From positions 1 through 36,415 of the forward strand of contig JAFTMB010000051.1 in NCBI GenBank assembly GCA_017452605.1: a stretch of 36,415 nucleotides of DNA, written 5' to 3'. The stretch's first letter is position 1. Every line of letters starts with the position of its first letter. The DNA comes from Oscillospiraceae bacterium (lineage in GTDB: Bacteria; Bacillota; Clostridia; Oscillospirales; Oscillospiraceae). The notes beneath the pieces are model-generated. The model had not been told where the DNA came from. It ran no database searches and saw nothing but the letters and a program-made list of their open reading frames with translations. Shown piece after piece: positions 7,114-15,438 of this stretch. A program made the translations under genes and the position numbers.

Positions 7114-7779
7114 ATGAAAATCTCCCTTTCTCCCCGCCTGAAAATGTGCTGCAATTTTGTTGCGCCCGGCAGCCGGATTGCCGATGTTGGCTGCGACCAC
7201 GGCTACCTTTCCATTTACTTAATTCTTGAGGGTATCGCCCGCTCCGCTATCGCAGCGGACATTAAGCAAATGCCCCTTTTGTCTGCCAAGCGCAATGCCC
7301 AAAAATACGGCGTAGAGGACAAAATGGAGTTTTATCTTTCCGACGGCGTGCAGTCCCTGCCCCGGGATTTTGACACTCTGGTTTGCGCCGGCGTAGGCGG
7401 GGATACCATGGTATCCATTTTGGACGCCGCGCCCTGGCTGAAGGATGCTCGTTACCGAGTGGTTTTGCAGTGCCAAAGCAAAACCCACCTGCTGCGCCGC
7501 TATCTTTCTGAAAACGGCTGGCGGATTTACAGGGAACGACTTGCGCGGGACGGAAAATTTTTATACACCGCCATGGACATCGGCTACGCCCCCGGGCAGG
7601 TGCTAACACCCGGGCAGTGGTACGTATCCCCCGCCCTCTTGGAAAGCGGGTGCGAGGAGCTGGAAGAATACCGCCAAAACATGATTCGCCTTTTATCTCT
7701 TGCCACCGAGGGCGAGGGAAAACACCCCGAACCCGAGCAGCAGACCGCACTTGCGCAGCTGCGTCAGCTGTCCATTTAA
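7114..7779 (+). CDS. trmK: tRNA (adenine(22)-N(1))-methyltransferase TrmK
   Basis: Cytoplasmic SAM-dependent enzyme that methylates N1 of A22 in bacterial tRNAs. 221 residues: Rossmann motif I is ADVGCDHGYLSIY (about 23-35), the acidic ribose-binding loop is AIAADIKQMPL, and the TrmK-specific core VCAGVGGDTM and LQCQSK follow. The C-terminal helical part (EELEEYRQNMIRLL) is typical of the family and assists tRNA binding. I chose ATG 7114, with GGAGG at 7102-7106, over the TTG at 7108. The Nif3-like gene follows 12 nt later, a pairing widely conserved in Firmicutes, which strongly supports the identification. Confidence -1.
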   Translation: MKISLSPRLKMCCNFVAPGSRIADVGCDHGYLSIYLILEGIARSAIAADIKQMPLLSAKRNAQKYGVEDKMEFYLSDGVQSLPRDFDTLVCAGVGGDTMVSILDAAPWLKDARYRVVLQCQSKTHLLRRYLSENGWRIYRERLARDGKFLYTAMDIGYAPGQVLTPGQWYVSPALLESGCEELEEYRQNMIRLLSLATEGEGKHPEPEQQTALAQLRQLSI

Positions 7780-7791
7780 GGAGGAAGCATC

Positions 7792-8556
7792 ATGACTACC
7801 ATTCAAAACATTCTGGATTTTATTGAAACCCTTGCTCCCCGGGAGCTGAAAATGGACTGGGACAATGTAGGTCTGCTGTGCGGCAGCCGGAACGCCCCGG
7901 TGGATAAGATTTTAGTGGCTCTCGACCCCTTTGAGCATGTGTGCAAAGAGGCTGCCCAGCTGGGCGCTCAGCTGGTTCTAACCCACCATCCTCTGATTTT
8001 CACCGCCCCCAAGACGGTGACCGATGACACTTCCATAGGCCGCAGCATCCAGCTGCTGTGCCGCCACGGCATCAGTGCCATCAACGCCCACACCAATTTA
8101 GACTGCGCTCCCGGCGGCGTCAACGATGTTCTGGCAAGCGCGCTGGGTCTTCAGAATGTGGAAACCATCGGCAGCGAAAACCTGCTGCGCGCAGGCTTTG
8201 TGGAGGAAACCTCTTTGGATGATTTCCTGGGCCATGTGAAAGCTTCTCTCGGCGCTCCCGCCCTCCGCTATGTATCGGGAAACAAACCCGTGCGCAAGGT
8301 GGCTGTCGGCGGCGGCTCCTGCGCAAGCTCCATGACGGACGCCCTGGCAGCAGGCTGCGACACCTTCGTTACCAGCGACATCCGCTACAATCAGTTTTGG
8401 GATGCTCAGGATTTGCATCTTAACCTGATTGACGCAGGTCACTTCTACACGGAAAACCCGGTGATTCCGGTTCTGGCGGAAAAATTGCAGGCGGCATTCC
8501 CGGAGATTCAGGTAATCGTTTCCAAAAAACACGCCGATTGCATGAAATTCTATTGA
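7792..8556 (+). CDS. Nif3-like dinuclear metal center protein
   Basis: 254-residue Nif3/YqfO-family protein with a bimetal site. The metal ligands are visible: LTHHPLIF (His-His near residues 65-66), INAHTNLD (near 103) and the C-terminal DAGHFYTENPV. The family is often annotated as GTP cyclohydrolase I type 2, but its biochemical role is unsettled. This is the short form without the inserted PII-like domain seen in longer homologues. ATG 7792 has AAGGAGG upstream. It lies directly behind trmK, the usual gene order. The promoter of the next gene overlaps its stop codon. Confidence -1.
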   Translation: MTTIQNILDFIETLAPRELKMDWDNVGLLCGSRNAPVDKILVALDPFEHVCKEAAQLGAQLVLTHHPLIFTAPKTVTDDTSIGRSIQLLCRHGISAINAHTNLDCAPGGVNDVLASALGLQNVETIGSENLLRAGFVEETSLDDFLGHVKASLGAPALRYVSGNKPVRKVAVGGGSCASSMTDALAAGCDTFVTSDIRYNQFWDAQDLHLNLIDAGHFYTENPVIPVLAEKLQAAFPEIQVIVSKKHADCMKFY

Positions 8557-8581
8557 TTTTTCCCCATAATTCTGCTAAAAT
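8553..8581 (+). promoter_or_regulatory. SigA promoter of yebC
   Basis: TTGATT (8553-8558, overlapping the Nif3-like stop codon), 17-bp spacer, TAAAAT (8576-8581), with the start codon 37 nt downstream. Confidence -1.
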
Positions 8582-8618
8582 AGCTTGAGTTTATTTATCA
8601 CAAGGAAGGAAGATCATT

Positions 8619-9353
8619 ATGTCCGGACATTCCAAATGGCATAACATTCAAAAAACCAAGGGCGCTCAGGACGCCAAGCGTGCTGCCGCTTTTACCAAAA
8701 TCGCCAAGGAACTGATCGTTGCAGTTAAGGAGGGCGGCGGCATCACCGATCCTGCCAACAACTCCCGTCTGGCTACCGTTATCACCAAGGCCAAAGCTGC
8801 CAACATGCCCAACGACAACATTAAGCGTTGTCTTGAGAAGGCTGCAGGCGCAGGCGGCGGCGACAGCTATGAATCCATCACCTACGAAGGCTACGGCCCC
8901 GGCGGCGTTGCCGTTATCGTAGAGACCATGACCGACAACCGCAACCGTACCGCAGGCTCCATGCGCCACCACTTCGACAAGTTCGGCGGCAATCTGGGCG
9001 CTTCCGGCTGTGTCAGCTGGTCTTTCGATAAGAAGGGCGTGCTGGTCATCGACAATGAAGACGGCGACTACGATGAAGACACCGTTATGATGGACGCCAT
9101 GGATTGCGGCGCAGACGATTTTGAGGCAGAGGAAGATTGCTTCACCATCTACACCCAGCCCGATGATTTCAACGCCGTAGCCGACGCCATGACCGCCAAG
9201 AAGTACACCTTCGCCTCTGCCCAGATCGAAATGGTTCCCCAGAACTATCAGAAGCTGGAAAGCGAAGAGCACATTAAGCTGATGGAAAAGCTCATCGACA
9301 TCATGGAAGATGATGACGACGTGCAGAACATTTGGCACAACTGGGAAGAATAA
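8619..9353 (+). CDS. yebC: YebC/PmpR family protein
   Basis: 244 residues, full family length. The N-terminus MSGHSKWHNIQKTKGAQDAKR is the family signature, followed by KIAKELIVAVKEGG, the GPGGVAVIVE segment (around 91-100) and a very acidic C-terminal domain. YebC proteins were first described as DNA-binding regulators; later work links some members to relief of ribosome stalling at proline-rich stretches. Which role applies here cannot be told. It has its own promoter, AAGGAAGGAAG ahead of ATG, and a strong terminator, so it appears to be monocistronic. Confidence -1.
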   Translation: MSGHSKWHNIQKTKGAQDAKRAAAFTKIAKELIVAVKEGGGITDPANNSRLATVITKAKAANMPNDNIKRCLEKAAGAGGGDSYESITYEGYGPGGVAVIVETMTDNRNRTAGSMRHHFDKFGGNLGASGCVSWSFDKKGVLVIDNEDGDYDEDTVMMDAMDCGADDFEAEEDCFTIYTQPDDFNAVADAMTAKKYTFASAQIEMVPQNYQKLESEEHIKLMEKLIDIMEDDDDVQNIWHNWEE

Positions 9354-9363
9354 CATAGCTTAC

Positions 9364-9392
9364 GCCCGCCTTGCAAAAGGCGGGCGCTTTTT
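9364..9392 (+). terminator. rho-independent terminator of yebC
   Basis: 9-bp GC-rich arms GCCCGCCTT (9364-9372) and AAGGCGGGC (9377-9385), 4-nt loop, followed by GCTTTTT. Confidence -1.
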
Positions 9393-9504
9393 ATCCTTTA
9401 GGCGTTTGGTTCTGCTTTTGATTTTCCAGACGGCCGGAGTGAATCACCGGCGGCTTGGGGTCGGCAATTTCCCAGGTAATTGGCTTTTTTTCATCCTCTT
9501 TCAT
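9391..9504 (-). CDS. possible 37-residue small protein
   Basis: Short open frame with ATG at 9504 and TAA at 9391-9393, preceded by GGGAGG about 8 nt upstream. The product begins MKEDEKKPITWEIADPKPPV and is strongly charged and proline-rich, with no helix or signal. The ribosome site, plausible composition and position in an otherwise empty stretch make it credible, but I recognise no family. It may equally be a chance frame. No good promoter is visible upstream. Confidence -1.
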   Translation of the reverse strand: MKEDEKKPITWEIADPKPPVIHSGRLENQKQNQTPKG

Positions 9505-9976
9505 GCCCAATCCCTCCCTTTCCCCTATTTTCTCCGAAAGGCAAAAAAATATCCTCCGAAAAAAAGCGTGATATCCTTAACGGAAAAATGCGAAAACCGA
9601 GCACGATAGCAGAATATACAGTATCGTCGAATCGGCTATACCGTATTTTTTATGCTTAGATCAATAAGTATCGCAACTTTTCAAAAACTTCTTTATTATC
9701 CATTGAAGCTGTGTTATAATGCAATTCGCCAAACATATCTAATAGTAACAAAATAAAGAAGCGGATGCGCTTGTGGCACATCTGCTTGGAATCGAAAGCG
9801 CCATTGTTGGACTTCCTCACGGCCTTCCATTGCGCGATAGAGTTTATGCGGGGCTGATTGGGAAAAATCGCGGGGCAGTCATCCAGGATATGCTGACAAA
9901 AAAACAAATGAAGTTTATGAAAGCAATTGAATGGAGATTGCAAAACATAAAATAACCATACGGGAGTAATGCGAAA
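9505..9976 (+). other. gene-poor stretch with an orphan C-terminal protein fragment
   Basis: AT-rich sequence before the ABC exporter. From about 9755 to 9955 one frame reads an uninterrupted stretch (EADALVAHLLGIESAIVGLP ... KAIEWRLQNIK) that looks protein-like but has stop codons immediately before it and no ribosome site, so it is probably the 3' end of a decayed gene of unrecognised family. An imperfect dyad at about 9617-9652, followed by six Ts, could be a terminator. Candidate promoter 9692-9720 lies upstream of the fragment. Confidence -1.
9692..9720 (+). promoter_or_regulatory. candidate promoter for the NatAB-like operon
   Basis: TTTATT (9692-9697), 17-bp spacer, perfect TATAAT (9715-9720). 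The -35 is poor, and the leader to the ATPase start would be about 250 nt and contain the orphan fragment. Confidence -1.
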
Positions 9977-10876
9977 ATGATATTGGAACTGAAAAACATA
10001 GAAAAATCCTTTGGTGAAAAGAAAGTTCTCACCGGAGTTTCATTCAAAGCTGAAGGTGGCAAAGCCTTCGGTCTGCTTGGCAGAAACGGCGCCGGCAAGA
10101 CCACATCTATCCGTATTTTAATGGATGTGTTTCCTGCAAACAGCGGTGAAGTGTTGATCGACGGTCAGCCCATTGATTACAACAAGATCGGCATCGGCTA
10201 TCTGCCCGAAGAAAGAGGATTGTATCCGAAGAAGATCATCATCGATCAGCTCACTTATTTTGCGGAACTGAAAGGCATGAGCCGTAAAGCAGCGGTGCAA
10301 TCCATTGATTATTGGCTTGGTCGTCTCGGTATGATGGAATACCGTAACAAACGACTCGATACTCTCTCCAAGGGTAATCAGCAGAAAATTCAGCTTATTA
10401 CAGCTCTTGCCCACGATCCCGATATTGTTATTCTGGACGAGCCGTTCTCCGGTCTGGACCCTGTAAATGCGATGCTCTTAAAGGATGTGGTCAAGGAACA
10501 GATCACAAAGGGTAAAATTGTTCTGTTCTCCAGCCATCAGATGAGCTATATAGAAGAATTTTGCGACAGCATTGCCATTCTTAACAATGGTGTTGTTGCT
10601 CTGCACGGAGACCTTCACGACATCAAGCGCGACTATCCCCGTGACCGTTTGGTTGTCCGCACAGAAACTCCTGATGTAATCATGGCTGATTTTGGCTCTT
10701 CCTGCGCCGTTATGGACAGCGGCGATCTAATGATTTCCCTGGCTGATCCGGCTGAAAAGAAAGCTACAATGACTCGCCTTGTGGAAAACTACGATATTGA
10801 CGAGGTAAAGATTTTTGAACCCTCCCTCAACGACATTTTCGTAGAATACGCAGGCGATGCTGCAAAGGAGGAGTAA
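9977..10876 (+). CDS. ABC transporter ATP-binding protein, NatA-like
   Basis: 299-residue ATPase of an ABC-2 type exporter. Walker A GRNGAGKTT (35-43), signature LSKGN (130-134), Walker B IVILDEP (150-156), D-loop SGLDP and H-loop FSSHQM are all intact. The extra C-terminal region (about 215-299, ending EPSLNDIFVEYAG) is the DUF4162-type domain typical of NatA/YhaQ-like ATPases. The substrate is unknown; relatives have been linked to Na+ or peptide/antibiotic export. GGGAG precedes ATG 9977, and the permease begins 3 nt after its stop, so the two are co-translated. Confidence -1.
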   Translation: MILELKNIEKSFGEKKVLTGVSFKAEGGKAFGLLGRNGAGKTTSIRILMDVFPANSGEVLIDGQPIDYNKIGIGYLPEERGLYPKKIIIDQLTYFAELKGMSRKAAVQSIDYWLGRLGMMEYRNKRLDTLSKGNQQKIQLITALAHDPDIVILDEPFSGLDPVNAMLLKDVVKEQITKGKIVLFSSHQMSYIEEFCDSIAILNNGVVALHGDLHDIKRDYPRDRLVVRTETPDVIMADFGSSCAVMDSGDLMISLADPAEKKATMTRLVENYDIDEVKIFEPSLNDIFVEYAGDAAKEE

Positions 10877-10879
10877 ACG

Positions 10880-12121
10880 ATGAAGCAGTTTGGGAAAATA
10901 CTGAAATTTGAACTTAAGAATTACGCTAAAAACAAAGCGTTTGTCGGTGTAACTATCTTTTTAATGGCGCTCATTGCTGTCATTATGTTCTTTCCTCGCA
11001 TCACAGCTTTGTTTGAATCGGATGTTCCTTCGGATACGACCTCTGATCTCTCCGTTATGCTCGTAAAGGCAGACGATCCTACGCAAGCGGATATGGTAAA
11101 AGAAACGTTTGCCGCATCCTTTACCGATTATGACGTGCAGATCACAGATGCAGAAATCAGCGTGATCAAGGACAGAATTACCTCCGGTGATGTAGAGTGC
11201 GCTTTTGTTATGACGGGAGCAACCTCATTTACCTATTACGTTGATAATCTTTCGATGTATGATATGAACCCCGATATTGCCACCGGTGTTCTGCAGCAGA
11301 TCTATCAAATGAATGCTATGATTAATGGCGGTATGTCCGCTGAAGACGCTGCTGGTGTTATGAGCATTCAGATTGACGGCGAAGTGGAAAGCCTCGGCAA
11401 AGACCAGATGCAAAACTTCTTCTATACCTACATTATGATCTTTGCTCTGTATATGGTTATTCTCCTTTACGGTCAGATGGTAGCGATGAGCGTTGCTACC
11501 GAAAAAAGCTCTCGCGCTATGGAACTGCTAATCACCAGCGCCAAGCCCATCAATATGATGTTCGGCAAGGTTTTGGCGGCTTGTATTGCGGGTCTTGTTC
11601 AGCTTGTTTCCATCTTTGGCTCGGCGCTTGTGTTCTACAATGTGAACAAGTCCTATTGGGGAGATAACAGTATCATTGACTCGATCTTTAATATTCCGCC
11701 TGACCTGTTTGTATATATGCTCGTGTTCTTCCTGCTTGGCTTCCTCATTTATGCTTTCCTCTACGGCGCGATTTCCTCCACGGTTTCCAAACTGGAAGAC
11801 ATCAACACAGCCGTTCAGCCTGTAACGTTCCTGTTCGTTATTGGTTTTATGGTGGTTATGTTCTCAATGAGCAGCGGAAGTGTGGATAACCTACTGATGC
11901 AGATTTGCTCGTACATTCCCTTCACATCACCGATGGCTATGTTCACAAGAATTGCTATGAGCACTGTGCCTTGGTACGAGATTGTAATTTCCATCGGTAT
12001 TTTGGTTGCGTCCACGTTTGGAATAGGAATTCTTTCTGCCAAGATTTACCGCGTAGGCGTTCTTATGTACGGCACCTCTCCTAAGCTTGGCAATATTATC
12101 AAAGCCGTTTGGAAAGCTTAA
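10880..12121 (+). CDS. ABC-2 type permease, NatB-like
   Basis: 413-residue membrane partner of the ATPase just upstream. An N-terminal helix (about 22-42) is followed by a roughly 140-residue extracytoplasmic region, then about five helices from residue 180 onward. The loop after the first of these carries MSVATEKSSRAMELLITS, the amphipathic coupling segment typical of ABC-2/NatB permeases. The stop codon leads directly into the very long hairpin 12125-12168. A two-gene exporter with no adjacent regulator or sensor gives no hint of substrate. Confidence -1.
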   Translation: MKQFGKILKFELKNYAKNKAFVGVTIFLMALIAVIMFFPRITALFESDVPSDTTSDLSVMLVKADDPTQADMVKETFAASFTDYDVQITDAEISVIKDRITSGDVECAFVMTGATSFTYYVDNLSMYDMNPDIATGVLQQIYQMNAMINGGMSAEDAAGVMSIQIDGEVESLGKDQMQNFFYTYIMIFALYMVILLYGQMVAMSVATEKSSRAMELLITSAKPINMMFGKVLAACIAGLVQLVSIFGSALVFYNVNKSYWGDNSIIDSIFNIPPDLFVYMLVFFLLGFLIYAFLYGAISSTVSKLEDINTAVQPVTFLFVIGFMVVMFSMSSGSVDNLLMQICSYIPFTSPMAMFTRIAMSTVPWYEIVISIGILVASTFGIGILSAKIYRVGVLMYGTSPKLGNIIKAVWKA

Positions 12122-12124
12122 GAT

Positions 12125-12168
12125 ATCATCCTCAAAGGCACCGCTCCGGCGGTGCCTTTGAGGATGAT
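12125..12168 (+). terminator. 20-bp perfect hairpin after the NatAB-like operon
   Basis: Arms 12125-12144 and 12149-12168 are perfectly complementary with a 4-nt loop (TCCG). The inner part looks like an ordinary terminator (AAAGGCACCGC arm) but has been extended by GAGGATGAT/ATCATCCTC in place of a T run. It should block the polymerase or stabilise the 3' end. Confidence -1.
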
Positions 12169-12343
12169 GGCAGCGCACAGCGGCGAGGAAGAAGCGGCAA
12201 AGCTCTACCCCAACGCCAAGACACAAACGGCGCCGCTTGAAAGGCGAATCCAAATGCGCTGCGCCTTCCGCCCCCCGAACAGGAAGGCAACCCTTCCTTT
12301 GAAGCCCGCTCACAGCCCGCTGTAAACATTTTATAAAAAGTAA
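12169..12343. other. GC-rich intergenic stretch without a clear gene
   Basis: An ATG at 12164 opens a 53-codon plus-strand frame (MMAAHSGEEEAAKLYPNAK...) that ends at 12325, but it begins inside the hairpin arm and has no ribosome site, so I do not call it a gene. A short 6-bp dyad GGAAGG/CCTTCC is also present. Base composition is clearly higher in GC than the flanking intergenic DNA, suggesting residual or inserted sequence. Confidence -1.
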
Positions 12344-12373
12344 TAACCGGAAGGTTTTTACACCTTCCGGTTA
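12344..12373 (-). terminator. terminator of the moxR-DUF58-transglutaminase operon
   Basis: 12-bp perfect arms TAACCGGAAGGT (12344-12355) and complement (12362-12373), loop of 6. On the minus strand it is followed by TTACTTTTTATAAAA, about 55 nt after the last stop codon. Confidence -1.
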
Positions 12374-12427
12374 CAAACCACCTACCAATTCTCCGTTAAG
12401 AACATCACGGAAACTTGGGGGATATTG

Positions 12428-14518
12428 TTATCCAAGGGCATATATCAGCTTCAGCCAGATTCTTCGGAAAACAGTTTCCTTTCTCAGCTTTCTGTGGGCT
12501 TTTTCAATGAATGTATCCATGATTTTCAGCTCTTCCGGCGAAATCTCATACTGGCTGAAAGCAGCCTTTTCTGCCAATTCCTTGATTTTCAGGGGTACTT
12601 TCAGGCGCAGCCGCCTTGCAAGAAGGAGAATGTATTGCCACCGGGCAGCCGCCTGCCGATTGGGCTCTGCAAAGTACATTTTCTTTCTGCGAAGAGATCT
12701 TCTTACAAAGTAAGGAAGCACAAAAATGCAGAAAGCCAGGAAAATCGCAACCACAGCGTTCAGTACATTCCAAAGCGCTGTTAAATCTCTGGTGTCCTGC
12801 TGAATGTCGGTAGGCTCCGTGGGTGTGGTGTTTGTTGCCTGCGTCTGAGTCGGTTGGGTGGTTTCCTGAGTGGATTGGGTAGGCTGGGTGGTTTCCTGGG
12901 TAGGCTCCGTTGCCTCCGTGAGTTGGGTAAACGGGTCATCCTGCTGGGTATTTTCAAACCCGGGGGTTACCTCCAGCAGCTTCCAGCAGCGGTCCTCGTC
13001 CAGATATTCCACCCAGGCATGGGCGTTTTGCCGGGTGACCGTCCGCCGGACATCCTCCGTGGTATCCACCACATATCCGGTAACATACCGGGCGGGAATT
13101 CCCGCTGCCCTAAGCAGCACCACCGCCGCCGAGGCGAAGTGGACGCAGTAGCCTCTATCCCCCTCCTGCAAGAACCAAAGGGCAAAATCCTCCTGTCCCG
13201 CGGGCATAGCAGGGGCGTTCAGGTCATAGGAAGCAAGGGACCTCACATAGTTTTGAATATTTGCCGCCGTATTGGACATGGCCGGGCCTAAAAGCAGGTT
13301 TTCGTTTACAATCTGCCAGGCCTTTGTCTGGGTTTCTAACGGCAGGGTCAGATAATAGCCCGATTGGCTGATATTTCCGTTGGAAAGCAACCGAATACCG
13401 GGCACCGGCTTATAAAGGGAAAACCGGTAATGCACCGCGCCGTCTTCATTGATCTGTCGGGCAGGAACGCCGTTTTTCTGGGTCATGCCCACATTTCCGG
13501 TATAAAAGGGCGCGTACAAAATGCTTTCCGGGGTCCGGGTGGTAATTTCCACCGTAGCCTTGGGCATGATGCCTGCGTGGGGCCAGAAAAGGTCATCCTT
13601 ATTGCTGGCATCGCCTAAAAACCAGCCTGTGCCGTCATAGCTGTCAAAGGCCTGACCCCGCAGGTAAATGGTGTCGGTAACGCTTGCCAGCACATCCATA
13701 ACCGGCTGATGGAGATTCTCCGGCGCGCCGATTTGGCTTAAATCCACCCGATTGGCTATTGTGGAATTCACGATGCCCTGATTATCCGATTCTCCCGGCT
13801 TGCCCTGAAGCATTTCCAGGGGGAAAATCTGCCGCAGTCTTTCTATCTCCTCTTCAAAGGCAGCAGGCGTTGCATAGGAAAACAGCAGCCAGCCTGCCAG
13901 CAGCACCGGAATGAGCATCAACGCAACCATCCGGTTTCCGTCTTTTTGTGTCCTGCGGCGGGCGCCCTGGGTAAACACCAGCAATGCAAGGGCGCACATC
14001 AGCACAAACAGATACCCCGCCGCCGGAACCGTGTCGGTGACCACGCAGCAAGCCGTCAAAGGCAGCACACCTGCCGCCACCGCAAAAACGCTCCACTTTT
14101 TCCGTCGGACAACATAGCACACGCAGCTGGACACCAGACAGCCGATCGCCGCCCAGATCCATGTCAGGGGCAGCTCAAAAAGCGCCTCCTCTGCAAACCA
14201 TGCGCCCCAGCCGTAAGCGCTGTCGTAATAGCTGGTAATGTGGTACAAAAATGCCTTGCCTTGATTGATAATCTCGCCGTCTATCCCGGCGTAAACAGCC
14301 ACAGCAAGGGAAATACCCAAAAAAATCTTTCCGCCGTGACGGATGCCAAACAGCAGTCCGCACACCGATGTCCATAGCAAAATCGTAAGCCAGACAGCCG
14401 GCGTAAGGCTGCCTTCGGCAAAGGGAAAGGCGGTAACGATACAGCCAACACCGGAAAGGGCTACGGCAAAGGCAAGAAGGCTCGCCTGCAGCCAGGCGAT
14501 GAACCAATCACGCTTCAT
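12428..14518 (-). CDS. transglutaminase-like membrane protein, TgpA type
   Basis: 696-residue protein. The N-terminal third has about six hydrophobic helices (to about residue 220). A long extracytoplasmic region follows, ending in a transglutaminase core with its triad: Cys in GDRGYCVHFASAAVVLLRAAG, His in QNAHAWVEYL and Asp/Glu in the following ...LLEVTPGF. Next come a Thr/Gln/Pro-rich linker, one more helix and a cytoplasmic DUF4129-like tail (RRSLRRKKMYF...). The family works with MoxR and DUF58 partners at the membrane; the substrate is unknown. I chose ATG 14518, with AGGAGG 8 nt upstream, over the GTG at 14527. It overlaps the DUF58 gene by 11 nt and is last in the operon. Confidence -1.
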   Translation of the reverse strand: MKRDWFIAWLQASLLAFAVALSGVGCIVTAFPFAEGSLTPAVWLTILLWTSVCGLLFGIRHGGKIFLGISLAVAVYAGIDGEIINQGKAFLYHITSYYDSAYGWGAWFAEEALFELPLTWIWAAIGCLVSSCVCYVVRRKKWSVFAVAAGVLPLTACCVVTDTVPAAGYLFVLMCALALLVFTQGARRRTQKDGNRMVALMLIPVLLAGWLLFSYATPAAFEEEIERLRQIFPLEMLQGKPGESDNQGIVNSTIANRVDLSQIGAPENLHQPVMDVLASVTDTIYLRGQAFDSYDGTGWFLGDASNKDDLFWPHAGIMPKATVEITTRTPESILYAPFYTGNVGMTQKNGVPARQINEDGAVHYRFSLYKPVPGIRLLSNGNISQSGYYLTLPLETQTKAWQIVNENLLLGPAMSNTAANIQNYVRSLASYDLNAPAMPAGQEDFALWFLQEGDRGYCVHFASAAVVLLRAAGIPARYVTGYVVDTTEDVRRTVTRQNAHAWVEYLDEDRCWKLLEVTPGFENTQQDDPFTQLTEATEPTQETTQPTQSTQETTQPTQTQATNTTPTEPTDIQQDTRDLTALWNVLNAVVAIFLAFCIFVLPYFVRRSLRRKKMYFAEPNRQAAARWQYILLLARRLRLKVPLKIKELAEKAAFSQYEISPEELKIMDTFIEKAHRKLRKETVFRRIWLKLIYALG
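12795..12928 (-). repeat. Thr-Gln-Pro-rich repeat tract inside the transglutaminase gene
   Basis: Imperfect tandem units coding for TQ(E/S)TTQPTQ-like peptides, about 45 residues, between the transglutaminase core and the last membrane helix. It is a flexible extracytoplasmic spacer, rich in potential O-glycosylation sites, and a region likely to vary in repeat number between strains. Confidence -1.
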
Positions 14519-15434
14519 CCGGCTCACCTCCTATATGGCAGCGCCAGCCCCGGCCAAAATCCTTATCCGCCAGAGACCCTTCCCGGGCCGCAGGCATGGC
14601 AAGCAGCTTATCAATCTGCTGCAGCAAGGAATCCTGGTCAAAAACCTGGGCAGTAAATACCCCCTCGCCGGTAAGGGCGTGGATAGAAAAGGCAATTTCC
14701 CGATGCAACAGGTACTGCCCCAAAAACAGCAGCCTGCCGAATTTTCTGTCCAGCTGGGTATCATCTCCCGTGACATCCAAAGACAGCACCGTTTCGCCCA
14801 TTGCAGGCTCCATGCTCTGGCGCACCATTAGCTTTCCCACCTTGGCGGTCAGCTTCCAGTGTACCTGATTCATGCCGTCTCCCGGACGGTACAGCCGCAG
14901 CTCGTGGTTTTCTCCAAATCCGCCGCCGGGCTTGGGCCGCCAGGCACAGCTGACACGATTTTGCAAAGAGCGAGAGATTTCCATGGGAACGGGCGCAGGG
15001 CGAACCAGCACCCCGGTTTGCTCCCCACGAATACACCGTATCCCAAAAAAGCCCAGATAATCATACACTCTGCACTTGTGAAAGCGGCAGAGATAGTAGC
15101 CTGCGTGGTCTGTGGGAAAGCGGTCGCCGGGAGAGAGCTGCCATGCCTCCCCGGTTAAGACCTTTTCCGCCTCCAGCGTAAACTTACACGGCGGCAGCGG
15201 CCACCAGCTTTTGCTGGTGATTTCAATCTGCCACTGCTCACCCTGACTGAGAATCCTGCCGCAGTTGCTGCCGAAGCGGCAGCTGAGCATAGCCGGAAGA
15301 CTCACCAGCAGGGAAAGCCCAGGCAGCCACAAAACCGCCTGCAAAATCACCCATGCAAGCCAGCCCTGATAGGCTGCGAAGAATGCAAGGCATCCCAAAA
15401 GCGCAGCCAAATAACACACCCATCTTTTTGCCAT
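14508..15434 (-). CDS. DUF58 domain-containing protein
   Basis: 308 residues. Two N-terminal hydrophobic segments (about 8-50) anchor the protein; the body is a von Willebrand A-like DUF58 domain, recognised from LRLYRPGDGMNQVHWKLTAKVGKLMVRQSMEP (around 190-220), whose RPGD...IHWK-type core is the family hallmark, followed by LSLDVTGDD as the MIDAS-like strand. It is the usual middle gene of MoxR-DUF58-transglutaminase clusters, implicated in envelope or complex assembly; its exact function is unknown. ATG 15434 lies 4 nt after the moxR stop with no strong ribosome site, so it depends on translational coupling. Confidence -1.
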   Translation of the reverse strand: MAKRWVCYLAALLGCLAFFAAYQGWLAWVILQAVLWLPGLSLLVSLPAMLSCRFGSNCGRILSQGEQWQIEITSKSWWPLPPCKFTLEAEKVLTGEAWQLSPGDRFPTDHAGYYLCRFHKCRVYDYLGFFGIRCIRGEQTGVLVRPAPVPMEISRSLQNRVSCAWRPKPGGGFGENHELRLYRPGDGMNQVHWKLTAKVGKLMVRQSMEPAMGETVLSLDVTGDDTQLDRKFGRLLFLGQYLLHREIAFSIHALTGEGVFTAQVFDQDSLLQQIDKLLAMPAAREGSLADKDFGRGWRCHIGGEPDEA

Positions 15435-15438
15435 GGCA

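Noticed and set aside
9656-9943. Minus-strand frame of 95 codons before the exporter
   Set aside because: Low-complexity hydrophobic/His-rich mix with no ribosome site, overlapping the plus-strand fragment; not supported as a gene.
12164-12325. 53-codon plus-strand frame after the exporter
   Set aside because: Starts within the hairpin arm, has no ribosome site and no known relatives.
12795-12928. CRISPR-like or satellite repeats
   Set aside because: The repeat follows codon periodicity and encodes a Thr/Gln/Pro linker, with no spacers.
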